In this document: positions 47,501 through 60,621 of the stretch, piece by piece | Layout of the letters: each line of letters opens with the position of its first letter | Numbering within the stretch: position 1 is the stretch's first letter | From: Tigriopus japonicus | Lineage: Eukaryota; Arthropoda; Copepoda; Harpacticoida; Harpacticidae | Assembly (NCBI GenBank): GCA_010645155.1 | Contig: CM021312.1 | Span: 2,794,433 to 2,858,432, forward strand | Direction of reading: 5' to 3' | DNA: 64,000 nt | Program-made: the position numbers and the translations under genes | The notes under the pieces: model-generated | Told to the model about the DNA's origin: nothing | Database searches by the model: none | Seen by the model: the letters and a program-made list of their open reading frames with translations, nothing else

Positions 47501-50500
47501 GGTTTTCAAGTGTAAAAAGGCCTAATGTGGGAGGTACTTCAGACTTCGGTTTGAACACAGACACACTGATTAGTGTTGCAAACAGATGTACAATATACCT
47601 AAAATTATTCAAAAAGACTGTCATATCAAAAGCATTGATATGGTTTAATATATTACTCATAAGGAAACTTGAACAGGTTTGTAGGCAGTCATGGGTTTTG
47701 GTTGTTATGGAAAAGAGTCACGTGTCAATGTATTGTTGCAAGAAGAAGTGACTTAGACAAGGAATAAAACAATGTTAAGTTGGTGATCGGAGTACAAAAG
47801 TGCATTTACAACAATTTATGGATGCAATTTGGATTTTACGCCATTGAACTCTGGTGCAAGGATCGTCGAAATGTGCTCCAAAAATACCTCTTTTTCATAC
47901 AAACCATGATTTCTTATTAATTTCAAACTATTTTCTGACAAACTCAGCATCACATAAATCATCTAAACCATTAGATTTTCCACAGATAATTGGTCATCAG
48001 AACTAATTCAAGGTCGAAAATAGATTTCCTATCTTGATGGGACAGATGGTGCAATCTGGTAATGCTGCTGACACATACCGTAATAAGAAGTCGACAAAAT
48101 GCGAGCCCCAACCTGCTGTCGGCTCATTTTCAGGCTGTAATGAAAAATGACCCAAAATACTGACGCCACAGAACTCATTTTGTCATTTGATATTTTTTAT
48201 GAGAAAATTTCTTATATTTCATCTGAAACTCTAAAAAGGTAAACAACGAAAACCGGTAAAATTGTCAATCAGATGGGCTAACAATGGATTCTTGTATGAA
48301 ATACTTTATCATTCGGATTCATAATTCAAATTCAGATATACAAACTGGCGCCATGTGTTTCATTACGTAGAAACCCTCACTATAGGCCAAAACGTGTATG
48401 AATTTCCCTCTATTTGTTTTCCTCTTAGCTTAGATAGAGGTCATCAAACTAAACAAATCGGCCAAGTTACACAATGCTATTTTTAAACATCAGTTGAACC
48501 CTGTCCATAGTAGTTCAAATTGAGAATCAGTTTCCTTGAATTATATTCATTAGTCCAAGATGAATTTGCTTGAGTTTAACTTTTAACATTTCATCAGCAG
48601 AAATATGTTTACAATCAATTTGATTTGTATTTGTTTCCCAATCTTTCCCATTAGACTCCTAAAGACAACTTCAACCCTTATGTATCTTGACACCATTTAC
48701 TTTGTAGTAGAATTGTTAGGATAAGCTACAGATATCAATAGATGCGAGATACTCAGTTTTTTTGCGAAACAACAACTGAAACAAGGCTGCATGAGTGAAT
48801 TCAAAATTTCAAAGAAATATTGCTGTAATATGCTGGGTTGGTTCAGGCGACCCTCTGTCCTGTTTTCTGTCCGTTCAATAAAATAAGATTTTTCTCATCC
48901 AAAACTGCTGTTTTGCATTTGTTGCCCTCTAATTGTTGCACAGAATACATAAGAGGTGACCCAGTGATGTCATGTAAGGTAGGAGGAGAAATATTCCAAA
49001 TCATTTTCATGATCAACCAACCCTTTCTTCAGAGACTGTCAGACTGAATTGAACCAACCCTGAAAGTGTGTCCAATTTGAATGACCAGAAACAAGTTTAA
49101 TCCTTAGATCAGTTATAATCACTAGATAGCGTGCAAGCTTTAGTCTGGCTGATTTGGCAAGCGGGGAGGAATGCGTTAAATTCATGAGGAAAATGTCTCC
49201 CTCACAACTGTTGAGCGGGCAATTAGTGTGTCCAAACATGCGAATCAAGACCAACTTTTCAAAACTCGTTCTTGAAGCCACAAGTCAGTTTTTGTCCATA
49301 TTAGCATTGAATTAACCCTACATAACGCAAAAGTATAAATTTGTGTTCTTCCTACCAATGAGTTATTCAACGTATTGTCAAAAAAGTTCCTAATTGTCGT
49401 ACTCATATCCATGGCATGGTCACCTAGTGACGTCTTTGGTTCTTTCACGAAAGTGACCACCAGCAATGACAAAGAATGACCCAAAAACATTACTGAATTC
49501 CACATTTGACTCATCACTTGCATGGTTGACATTTGCCTGGTCACACATTTCAAATGTTCCCGCACTTTTGTCCGCTCAACAGTTGGCGACTGGAGACACA
49601 TTTTTAGGCTTACACTCGGTCTAGTATTAATAGAAGTCAATGGTTTAATCCCAGTGACAAGGCTTGAGGGAAAAGAGTTTGTTGATGGTTGAGTTTGAGC
49701 TCAACAGAGCGGTCCAAGTCAACTTCAAACATGGCCTACAATTAGGACTGGCCCAGTATTTCGTATCTATCAATATCTGTGGGATAAGAAGGTCATTGAT
49801 CCCCAGAAACAGCCTTTTGATTCGATCATGATTTCGGCATCAGGTTCAAAACACGAACCATTGATACAGCAAAGACTAAATTTTATTTACAACATTCATT
49901 ACAATCAGATAAAGTATAGAAGAACTTATACTTTGTTGTCAATTGAAATATAGCGATATTGTAAAATTCCAAAAAATGACAGAAAGTGAAACAAAAACGA
50001 AGTGCAAGCAAAATGACACCCTTATTGGTTTAGTACTTTTACAAAGACAAAGCTGTCGTAAGTTAACCCTGTAATTAGATTGCCTCCCTCAAACATGATT
50101 GACATGTTTCAATTGAATATCTCGTCAGGTCTAGCTCTAGTCAGGTCATCGTCATTACCAGCAGTGTTCTTGTTTGAGGCAGTCTGTCTTGTTGTGAAAG
50201 CACTTGTCGGTTACCACCAGACTAGACACCCAGCCATTCATAATAGAGCAGTTCAGTATGACGAATATTACGGAACTCGGCCAGCCAGCGATCCATTATT
50301 CGACGTCTGAAACGCGACCATCAGTCTTCTTCCTCTACACTGAACGCTTTGGTTGGGTTACAATCTTGAGTATCTTGGGCATATCAAAAATGGCGGTGTT
50401 TGAAAGATGCTAGATTATAGATCAAATACAGTTAGGGACCACCTTGAAAACCGGATGTTACTCATGGAGGCAGCCTTCTGATGATGGGGTCAGATTTCAG

Positions 50501-53500
50501 TGTGAAAATGACGTAGTTATGACGACGTCACTACCTTTTCTGCACGTCTGATTTCCACCCTTTATCACAGATTCAAGTCCCAACGAAAATGTGTGACAAT
50601 GTCTCAATTTTAACTTCTTAAATTTAGGGTACATTGGGTGATGGATTAAGAATTTTGAGTTATTAAGACGGAGGATCGTACAAAGTATGTTTTTGTTCAG
50701 TCATAGTTGACAGGTTTTTGTCTAATGTCTCTATTGTTTCAACTGTATGTTAGTAAAACGCAGAGTTCTATGGAGAGATGCGTTGCTACTTCAGTTGATG
50801 ATTATTAGGGCTCGAAACTAGACTTTTAAAAGAAGTCAAATATTTGCCCATATTTTCTCAAGTTTTTAATGTTTTGTTTGGTTCGGGGTACAATGAAATG
50901 TTTTCTCGATTCTTAGAGTCTCAGGTGTGCCTCCAAAAACCACACATTGAGTTAAATTTACCAAAACGACATATGGTAAATTGGTGCACAAACAAAATTA
51001 TCAAATAATATCGTTGTCAAAAAGAATATTTTTTGGAATATCCGGCTTGATTTTCACTTTTATTTTGGACTTTTGATATAGGACATTTCAAGCCAGAGTG
51101 GGTGCACGTTCAAATGGGGCTTGAAAGGATTATGTGAGAATGCTAAAGTAGAGGGCGATGGTTCGAATCCCGTGGGTTCAGATTGCGCAGTCAAGAGAGA
51201 TACTTTTTTCAAGCAAGACATCATAGCCGTGGGTAATAGTGTGTTGGTCGCGTCATTGCTTCTTCAGACGGTATAAGTTCAAATTCCGTGGGATCGCTCA
51301 AAGCTACCGAAAAATATCCGTTAGGGAGGTGCTGCAATGTCGTGGTTAACGCAGTTTCCAAGCGTGAAAGAAGTCCCAAGTTCGATTCACATCTCCAACC
51401 TCTCTCAAGAAAACTTTTAGGCCTTAATCCACACCCACAGACGGAGAACCATTCTGATATTGGGCATGAAATTGCTTGTCGAAAAAATGGACGATGTGAT
51501 GACTGGCTTCGCTGGCCGGACGATTCTCAACCCTCTGACTCTAGCGCCAATAATGAAAATATATGAAATATTTTGTCACTTTTTAGTAAGTATTTTCCTG
51601 GTTTCCTGGTTTCATCATTTCCATGATCACCAATATTCAAACTGACGTTAAGGTGACAACTTTATGATTCCTAAAAAAGGCTCAATATGAATTTGGCTTG
51701 CAATCTAAGACTTCAACTCGAAACCCAAAATTTTTGATTTGTGGATTTTAGCGCAAGCTTCAAAATTTACCATTAGATGGCGCCAAAACAGGGGCAAAGT
51801 CATGGGAGAATAGAGCGTAGATATTTTTTAACTTGATGTGAACCTTAGTGGTTGAGACTAAAATGCCATTTTTCATCATATTTTCATCCTACTCGACCTT
51901 AGGTACAATGTCTATAAGAAAGAACATCGCCAAGTCATACTGTTTGATCCTAAATTAAGGCCAAAGATTGCATCAAAATGTGAAAGACCAGTTTCTGCCG
52001 CTAGATGTCATTGAATGTCATTTCATTGGTACGTGGAATTGCTGTTCAAGATGTTGGGCTTCCTCTGGACAGGTCTCAATATTTTTCCATTGAAAGCCAA
52101 ATTTTCTTTCTTTGCAAAGCTACTTGAAAACAAATTGATAGTTTTTCGTAGGGCTCTGAGCAAAAAAAAAGCTCAAAATTATTTATTAAGTATACGAATA
52201 AAAAAAATACTCTCCATGTTGGCAGACTTGTTTAAGAGAAAAATTCTCATTAAATTTTCAGTTTCCCTGCACATAATCGTTTGTGCAGGGCTGGCATCAA
52301 GAGCACTTCAGTGTACTAGAGCGTCTCTACGTTGCATGTGGAACGAAAACTACCAGGGTAGCTGAATTAATTAAGACAGAACATCAATTTGGTTGTATGA
52401 GTTACTATTGATTTTAATTGTGGAGAAAAGTGATCTATTTGGATATGAAGAGTATTCACAAATGCAATCGTTGGAAGCATGACATATTCTCATCTTTTTC
52501 AATGTGGGCACAAGGTAATTTACAATCCTTTGTGATTAAACACGGAAATAACAATCCTCCATGTCTTTTGAAATATTTTGGTAACCTTGAGCAATTCAGA
52601 GATATTTATTTTGGGTGAAAGTTTCATGTAAAATCAATAGATGACGTTACTAGCACTGCGACGACGTTCCTTTCAAAACAATAGAGGTGCCATCTAGAGA
52701 ACAAAAATGCTTGTTTTCTCTATTAATCTTCATATGCAAAAGACAAGACAAGAATGACGTACACTTAAAAAGATATTCCTATTCCTGTAATCCGTGAATA
52801 AGCACTCTTCAGCTAAATTAAGAAGTAAGTAATAACAGAACCAAAGAGAGGATGATTGGAAAAATGTGAAGATATATTGTTTAAACGACTTAAAAATTCG
52901 AAACATGTACGTGGAAAAACTATCATAATATTTTAATCAAAAATAATTCTGCGCCGCATACCAATGTTAAACTAGATAATCCAGACTTACCCTGTGGTCT
53001 CTTTAGTTTGAACCGAATGTGCAAATGATAATCGTGTTTATTTTAATCACAATAAGTCGAACCTTTTTTAAAATGAAAGGATTGAAAGCCAGAATGAAAG
53101 CATCTTGAAGTCACTACTACAACAACTACTATCCTTTGTTGCTTGCTGGCATGTTAAATTTCGAATTATTCATTGTTTCATCCTAGATTTTTGGAAAAGT
53201 CAATATTGAAGCAGTTGTTTATTCAACCACTTTTGAAATTATAACACTCTTTGAATTTCCCGTTTGGCTCCCATTTGGCAATGAAAGAGCGTTTCAAAGA
53301 ATCAAGTTATTGTTATTGTTCTAAGTCAACAATCGAAGTGCGTAGGGTGTGTTCGTACCTTCTGTAAAAGAAATATCATACTTGGATGAATCAGCATAAT
53401 TCAAGACGCACATCACACTGTCTTTATGGGACATGCTCTACTACGCATTACGTTTGGTATGTGACTCTGGAGATGGACAAGTTAAGAGATGTGTGTATCG

Positions 53501-56211
53501 CTCTGACCAATAATTCCGGTAGAACTCGAACAATGCCTAAGGACTAAGGAGCCTTGATGTTTTTTCGGATGCTATTTGATCTGTTTCTGTGAGTAATGTT
53601 AAGTGAAATTTGAGCACATTGAAAATCAGATTGAACTCCATCGGTACAGTCAGTACTTTTCTTACTCCCAACAGAGAATAAGCGCAGTCGAGGTTGCGTG
53701 AAACCTAAAAAAATGTGTCGGAAAAGTAGGTTTGACGTCACGAGAAACGATCGGGCATTCGTTAATTTTTGTGCGGTTATTAGATTAAGAGCCACAAGTT
53801 CGAATAGTAATAAAAGCTTCATAATGTTTTCAGAAACTTTGCTAAGAATCAGTTAAATTTTAGGAAGTTGAAGGTTAATATTTTTTCAAATAGTGATGTT
53901 TATTGCGAGACAACATTAACAATCTCATTGCATATATACAGTATGTATGTTTAATCAAGGATAACTCTACCCAGGATCTGAACCCTCAACAGAAAAGGTG
54001 CCATTCTCAAATTAGACGTTCTTCAGGCAACCCAAGGCAATTGTCATTGGGCAGGATTGGCCACATTTGCCCTTCAAAAGGAGATGAGATTATTGGCCTG
54101 CAGATAACATGACTTCCTTGTTTTGGTGGATTGACAACCATTTATATTTTGAGTATTAAGTTCCTTTTGCTATTCATAAGGTGATACCAGGTTTCTTTTA
54201 TCTAAAAAAAACTTGAGCCTAAATTCTCATTGTGGGATCCATATTACAATTCCAACAGAACTACAATATTCAGTCACCCTTGTTTGTTTTGCCAGTTGCT
54301 TCTCACTCACAACATTTGAAACACCTCTTTTCATATTGAAATGTGATAAATTCATCTATGCAGTGTCTTTTAAGTGTGTTATTTAAATCGTGTTCAGTCC
54401 ATTTGGCTTGTGCCAGTGCTCCTTCATCTACTACAGTCCATGTTTGATGGCACACCCACCCTTTGATAGTGCAACAGCTTTAGTGAAAGGAGCAACTTTA
54501 CACCTTAAGTTATTGTGGTATTCAGTGAAGTTTCGATCAATAATTCATCACGTGCGAGTTCCTGTGCTGGTGGAACTTGTTCTGTTGGTGATTCAGCCAC
54601 ATACCAAAAGTCCAATTCCTTTTTTTTAATTGTGAGTGAACCAAGAAAGTAAGATAAATACTAGTGTTTGCATTGTGTGAGGCATAATTCTGGGCCTCTT
54701 TTAAGCTCAAAACAAAACATATATCTAAGCATATATTTGCCTAAAATTGCAAAACAAAGGTATTGAACATTGCAAAGTCACCAAAGAAAGTTTTTTTTTA
54801 TTAGATACATACATGCAGCATTTCAGTTGTATGTAGCCACGTATATCATTCCTCGATAATACTCTTCTTAAAAACTATGAATCTTGTGATGGGAGTGAAT
54901 CTAACTATATTTGATAGTAATGAGTGGTTGGAGTGTGATGGAAACTGGAAATTGCGAGCAGGTGTGAGGATGAATTCTAATCTGTCCATACTAACTAACA
55001 ACCAATGTGACATTTCAAAAGTACATATTATCAAATCATGCTAATGGCACATAGTTAATGCAGGGAAACATGTTTGATTACCTGTTATGCATAAAGTATA
55101 ACTTTATAGTAGAGAACAATGCAAATTATGAAAACCCTCATGAAGCAAGTTATTGAAATGGAACCAATTTATGTCTTGAAAGTCAAATATACTTAGGTCA
55201 AACTATGTTGATGGTCAAACTATGTTGATGCCTGATGGTTTGATCTTTTTACACATTAATAGGCAAAAAAAAAATTGAAACTTTTAAAAACCCTTGGAAG
55301 GGTAAATGCAGGGACTTAGTACAGACTGAAGAGAGAAAATTTTGGTGTTAGCAATTATTTTAGGTCTGAAAAAGTTGCTAAGCCTACAATGCGACAAAAC
55401 GCATAATGAAAAGGTTGCGTTGGCGCCAGCCGTCCAGAAGTTCCGTGGTCTATGGTTTAATATACTGAGTCTTGGGGCCCATTCTGGGATTGGGAGGTTG
55501 ATATCAAATATTAGTACATTTGATATATTAAGAAGGTATTAGGTTAGATTTATAAGTAAAATGTTTGATCTCGATTGATGCCATCTCTTAATTTTTAATT
55601 CATGTCTATGAGGAAAATAAGTCCTCACTTGCAAAAAAAACAGCTGGTAAAATAACGGGCCTTTCATCTTAAATGCATAAACCTGTGTTCTAGTTTTTTT
55701 GACACAATCACTTGATTCTCGATGTGAAAGCTTCGATTGCAAGAACTATTGAAAGAAAGCATCAAAATATCTTGGCGCGATGTAATTGTTATGACATTAT
55801 ATTTTTAATAAAATTATCTTGTATAGAACATAGAAAGCACACACTTTGTTGTTACGTAAGGTGTTCCAATGCTCCGTTTTGACTAGTCAGAATTCGGATA
55901 GACATTATGGATATGTCTTGCAAATTTGCCGCTTTTGGGAGTCTGGTAAACGCGCTTTTTGGCTTCTTTCCGTTTTTTTGCTTTTCCAGTCCAAACATAA
56001 TAACGAAAACTTACATGCTTGAACTCTAAAATCTCTTTCACCTCTGATTTTATTGGCGATAAATCAAACCATACTAACATTTTCTATTAGCTTCTGCAAA
56101 CTTTTCCGACAAGCTGAAAATAAATCATAATTTGTGCATGCCATTTTCTCAAAACCTACTCATTTCTCAGTTACAATTTTTTAAAATCTTATTAGCTCTA
56201 TAGGAAAGATC
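47501..56211. other. Long AT-rich intergenic stretch
   Basis: I see no gene that I can support across this 8.7 kb. Short frames lack domains and codon bias. The tRNA-like block at about 51095-51400 is the only organised feature noticed. Part of it may belong to HR3 5' untranslated exons. Confidence 0.5.
51095..51400 (+). repeat. tRNA-like (SINE-like) block with three B-box motifs
   Basis: Three successive Pol III B-box-like motifs occur about 100 bp apart: 'ggttcgaatccc' (51161-51172), 'gttcaaattcc' (51268-51278) and 'agttcgattc' (51379-51388). The last lies in a tRNA-like context with a 7-bp acceptor-stem pairing (ggaggtg with catctcc, one wobble) and an A-box-like 'gtggttaacgc'. The D, anticodon and T stems are incomplete, so these are not functional tRNA genes. 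Decayed tRNA-derived SINE copies are the likeliest reading. Confidence 0.35.
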
Positions 56212-56651
56212 CTAGAAAAGAGTACGATCATAAAGTGCGCCATCTAGTGGATCTCATGCATAAACAGCTCGCAGTTCCCATGATACACATATTTTTGAAG
56301 ATTGAAATGGTCATTCATCTTTTTTGGACAAACTAAAGTGCCTAAAATGTTGATGGCGGAACTCCAAATAGAACTTTCAGTGTTTTTCTAATGAATTTTG
56401 GCATAGATCATGCCTAAATTACCTTTTCAGTAATCAGATTTACATGCCAATTTGAAAAGGATTTTAACAATAATTTAAGCAAAAACCACCACAGGTCCAT
56501 ACTCAGTCAACATTTGAGGCACTTTAGTTTGTCCAAAACTGATGAATGACCGTTGCAATCTTCAAAAATATGTGTATCATGGGAATTGCGAGTTGTTGTC
56601 GCATGAAATCCACTAGATGGTGCACTTTATGACCGTACTCTTTTATTCTAG
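56212..56651. repeat. Foldback (inverted-repeat) element with ~140-bp arms
   Basis: The left arm (56212-56353) and right arm (56507-56651) are reverse complements at about 88% identity by eye, separated by a 150-bp AT-rich spacer. Shared blocks include 'gtgcgccatctagtggat'-type sequence, 'cccatgatacacatattttt' and 'ttggacaaactaaagtgcct'. There is no coding potential. The hairpin would be long enough to form double-stranded RNA if transcribed. Confidence 0.8.
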
Positions 56652-57125
56652 TGCTCTAGCTCCTCCAAGAAATTTACGGTAGATCGGTCCTTGGAACTGC
56701 TTTAGCCGCAATGATCTAATTGTTTACATCTCTTATAGTTGAACAAAACACAAGCCCGAATATAGTTCACTTAATGGAGAGTTTATTGGCAGGAACAAGA
56801 CTGAGGCAATTGAAAACTTATAGCTCACCGTATTTACCAAACATAATGTCAAAAAAGTATCTTTATTCATGGTTGGCTTTTTATCGAGTTAAAGTATAAA
56901 GTAATACTTCAGCCTCATAATGGAGTTCCAAAAGTAATAGTAATATTCATTTGTGTGCTTTCATTTAAACAAGAGTTGACTTTGGTATAATTACAAGTAT
57001 CTAAACTTTTCCATGATTAAAATGCATGGTACTCATTGCAACACATTGAAGGGCTTCCTGGTTGCAGATTTCCATGGATTTTGTAGCGTAGACGTACTTA
57101 AAAAAGCAAAAAGCTAAGATTTGCC

Positions 57126-57310
57126 AAGCTACTGCGTTGCAACCCTTCTCTCATTTAGTAACTTCAAAATAATTAATTCCCTTACTCCTCACTTTTTTGC
57201 CGTTTTTCTCTACTATTTAAAAACTTTTTTGCTGGTTTTTTAACTTTTTTTTCCTTGCTCTACTGATAAGCTACTGCGTTGTACCCCTTCTCTCATTTAG
57301 TAACTTCAAA
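57126..57310. repeat. Direct duplication interrupted by a foldback insertion
   Basis: A 142-bp unit (57126-57267) is followed by a second copy starting at 57268 ('aagctactgcgttg ... taacttcaaa') that is interrupted at 57311 by the foldback element and resumes after 57760 with 'caattcccttactcctc'. The two copies differ by a few substitutions. Confidence 0.75.
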
Positions 57311-57760
57311 CAAGAAGCACTGGAATCATGGAGTGGGAGGCTCGCAATGAGAATTATGATTTCCAGTAAGAACAATTCAATTACGTTCTTCTGCAAATGA
57401 GACCTTGCACATGTTGACAAGAATACGTATTTCAATTTTCAGCTCAATCGAACGTCGGAGACAAAAGTTATGCTAACTCAAAGTTCAGTGCAAATCCTAC
57501 CGAGAATGAATGAACAAGCCTTTTTGTGGTAATTGTTTTACCACAAAAGGGCGAGTTCATTCATTCTATGCTCTCTTCAGTACATAAGTTTGAGAAGGCA
57601 TAACTTTTCACTCCGGCATTCGATTGGGCTGAAATTTGAAATACGAGTTCTTCTCATGGCAAGCCAGGTCTAATTTGCAGAAGAACGCAAATGGTTCGTT
57701 TTTGCTGGAAATCATAATTCTTATTGCTAGCCTCCTACTCCATGATTTCCGTGCTTCTTG
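57311..57760. mobile_element. Non-autonomous foldback transposon (450 bp) with target-site duplication
   Basis: The element is nearly a perfect palindrome: it begins CAAGAAGCAC and ends GTGCTTCTTG, with about 220-bp arms meeting near 57523-57552 ('tttttgtggtaa ... ttaccacaaaa'). It is flanked by a 7-bp direct repeat, cttcaaa (57304-57310 and 57761-57767). It encodes no transposase. A related half copy lies at 62345-62588. The family is unknown; 7-8-bp duplications would fit hAT-like or related cut-and-paste machinery. Confidence 0.85.
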
Positions 57761-57767
57761 CTTCAAA

Positions 57768-59458
57768 TCAATTCCCTTACTCCTCGATCGCCACTGGCGC
57801 CGAAAAATTCGTACGCCATACAATTAGTTCGAATCGTTAACCAGAAGTATCTATTATTCTAGATTTCCTTGAAAAAAAGATCATCACATTTTGAAGAAAA
57901 CAAAATAATTGGTAAGAGTGCAATCCCCCCCACAAAGATTAAGCGAAGCTGAAAATTTGATAGCAGCGGGGATGGGGTTTTTAGGTCTTGAAAATCAATA
58001 TCGTAACCATGTTCAAACATAACAGTGCACTTTTCCTTATCCTTGACTTGCAGGCGTTTCTTTTGATTTGGTTATTTTACGCTAATCCGACCATTTCCTT
58101 TCAAATACTGGACGATTTGAGCGCTAACCACAAAATTGTCAATTCCTGTCAATCGAAATTGTCAGTATCTAATCAAGAATAACCAAAGGAATTCAAGTTA
58201 GATTGTGAAGCTTTGTGTTGCCATCCGGATTTAAAACACAAACAAACCAAAAACAAATTAAGTGTTTTGGATGAAACCAATGCTCCGTATGAAGGAACAA
58301 CCGATAAACTTTGAACTTTCAAATCCAGGAATTTGTGGCAGGGTGTGTCTTCACTTCTTCTGGCTCTTCAACGAAACTCTAGAACCATCTTGCTCCGACA
58401 ATTTGGCTCAAAATGCACACCCTAGAATTGCAGATTTTTACCCAGAATGAGTTTCTCTGTGTTTTAATACATAAATGTTCTTTTTTGGTTTGTTGTGAAT
58501 ATTTTACTACCGCAGCAAGGAAAGGGATTCCATGCAAATATGAATTTGGTATCATTTTGAGCCATTGAGTTGTATTCTTACCTATCCTTGAAAATTATTT
58601 TTTTTTTACTTGTCAGGAGGAAATTCTTCTTTGTTTCCAAAAAATAGGAATTGATACAAACTTCGTTACAACAGGGAATTTTACCGTTTTTACGAAATGC
58701 ACTCATAATTATAAGTCACATCGCGTCCCTCTTTGCCAATTTTTAACAAAAGGGGCAAATTATTTTTTATGAAAGTTTGGTCAGAATGTTGAAGTATTCA
58801 TTCTCACAGGAGCTTTTGAAACGTTGATCGGTTTTTCGATCATGCAGTCGAATGCAGTTTTTTAATATGTTATTTTTTACACTCAGCAAATCGGGGTTAT
58901 CCTTTTTAATATTTTAGGGCGCTTTTCCTTTCTATTGAAAAAAGCAATCAGATGGTTATGACGAATTCCGGAAAACAATCAAGATCAGAATAAATATTAT
59001 ACCTGATCTCATTGAGTTGTCATTCTGAGGAATTTCGTAAAGAAATCTTTGTATAAATCTATCTCAGCTTCCTATAAAATGGTCCAAAAACAAAAACAAT
59101 TTGAAAACATAAGCCTTAAATGCCGCTTTTGAATTTTTTTGAATAGTTCTTGATATATTTTGCCATTTTTGTGGTGCGAGTTGTTGCATGAGTTTCCTTT
59201 GAGCAAGAAGAGACAATTTTGATTCGTTAAGATCTTTGACAGAGACACCAACTAATATGGTTTAAATAGCTTGCACAACCAATTATTGATCCACTTGAAG
59301 AAGATTTGACTAGAATATTTGTGGGAACTGCGGAGTTCTTCAAGGGACCATGCTTGGGCGAGTTCATCGAACCATCACATTGGGTACTTCTTAGAGATCA
59401 CGTGGGTAAATTGGTACTGTGCAAGACAAGCCAGTGTGGGTGAATGAGAGATTTTTGC
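57768..59458. other. Intergenic, AT-rich
   Basis: No gene can be supported. Short frames contain no recognised domain. The 3'UTR of the Spaetzle-like gene should occupy the right end, though I saw no canonical AATAAA on the minus strand close to its stop. Confidence 0.5.
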
Positions 59459-60520
59459 TTAGTGGTGGGGAGCATAATGGAAGGCCCCATTGTAGCAGGC
59501 ACAAGCAGAAGCCAACTTGAAGCTCTCGATGGCGAAGGGAAGGTACTTATCATAAGGATCATAGACCAAGAATCGGTGATAGATGTGCTTCTGCAGACAC
59601 TTGGATTCGTAGCACTCAGGAATCAGAGGACAGTATGATCCAGGGTTGGTACAATGTTCAACACGAGCAGTCTGGGTCAGTGTTTCGTAATGAGCCTTGA
59701 CCTGGTTAACGATGATTCTCCATTTGCCATGGACATTGATGGCACGAAGAGGTTGGATATATTTGACCTCAGAGGGGCACAAATAAGTCTCCTCCACAAT
59801 GTTCTTCAGGCGGTCGACCGAGTTTTCAGTGTTGGCGAGCACATCTTTGTACAATTGTTGGACGGCGTCATAGTTGGTTTCAATGGCCTGCTGGATCTCA
59901 TAGGTTGGGTATTCGGGATCTTTGAGACAGAATGGTTTGGGATTGCCGTTGGCGCAATATGGAGGAGCGTAGTGGGGCTCAGGGTGGTGAGGGCCATAAC
60001 TAGGCTCAGGATAATGAGGTGGTGGGTAAGCAGGAGCATGGTGAGGCTGAGGATAGGCTGGAGCATGATGAGGGGCATGAGTAGGGCCATAGTGAGGAGC
60101 AGGTTGATGTTTGTGAGATGGGGTATAACCATAAGCGGGGGTAGGTGTGTAAGGGGCAGGGGTATAACCATGAGGTGCTGGATGATGGGGAGCGTGGGGT
60201 CTCAAATCAGCTTCAGCCTCAGCCTTTGCGTCAGCCTCAGCCACAGCTTCAGCGTCGGCTTTTGCCGTGGGTTCGGCATCGCCCCACACTGAGGCAACAC
60301 AGAGGACAGTGGGAACAATCTGGAACAAGGAATAATAGAAACATCAGAACTACAATCTCTCATTTTTTGAACGCAATTAACAGGGCACAAATCACTTTGA
60401 CAACTGGTCATGCACTGTTGGATCATTCAATCTCGTACTGCCGTGCATGTTTTTTATGCAAGAGGACATAGTGGACATTCAATGATGATAAGAAAGCACA
60501 CTCACCACCCAAAACTTCAT
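59459..60520 (-). CDS. Secreted Spaetzle-like cystine-knot protein with Pro/His-rich region
   Basis: Two exons (60506-60520 and 59459-60319) join in phase 0 to give 291 residues. The start ATG at 60520 opens 'MKFWVIVPTVLCVASVWGDA', a signal peptide split by the 186-nt intron. An acidic Ala/Glu/Asp/Lys stretch (about 20-44) leads into a Pro/His/Tyr-rich segment (45-126), then a conserved region with C127 and C136, and a Spaetzle-type C-terminal domain (about 185-281): 'LCPSEVKYIQPLRAINVHGK', 'ARVEHC', 'YHRFLVYDP', 'FKLASACACY'. Cysteines at 186, 228, 235, 241, 246, 278 and 280 fit the neurotrophin-like knot with its final CxC. The first Cys of the 'CC.C' seen in Drosophila Spaetzle is Ala here. 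There is no obvious furin site before the knot. It could be a Toll-pathway ligand or a cuticle-associated structural protein; the repeat-rich segment resembles cuticular proteins. Confidence 0.85.
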
Positions 60521-60613
60521 GTTTGAAATTAAATAGATTCTTGATGAAACACAATCCTCCGTTCTTGTGAAAGGAAAACTCGCAACTCGACATCGATTGA
60601 CGAGTTCAATTAG

Positions 60614-60621
60614 CTTTTATA
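60614..60621 (-). promoter_or_regulatory. TATA box of the Spaetzle-like gene
   Basis: The minus strand reads TATAAAAG here, about 94 nt upstream of the start codon, a normal distance for a TATA promoter with a short 5'UTR starting near 60590. No other TATA box this clean was seen in the window for a gene start. Confidence 0.65.

Noticed and set aside
49039..49640. Minus-strand frames of 80 and 131 codons around 49.2-49.6 kb
   Set aside because: Considered as a decayed zinc-finger or transposase exon, but no cysteine/histidine spacing or domain fits.
57608..57827. Short frames on both strands near 57.6-57.8 kb
   Set aside because: They lie within the arm of a palindromic transposon and are mirror images of each other.
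59654..60292. 212-codon plus-strand frame opposite the Spaetzle-like gene
   Set aside because: Antisense shadow of the repetitive Pro/His coding region; the minus-strand product has a signal peptide, cystine knot and TATA box.
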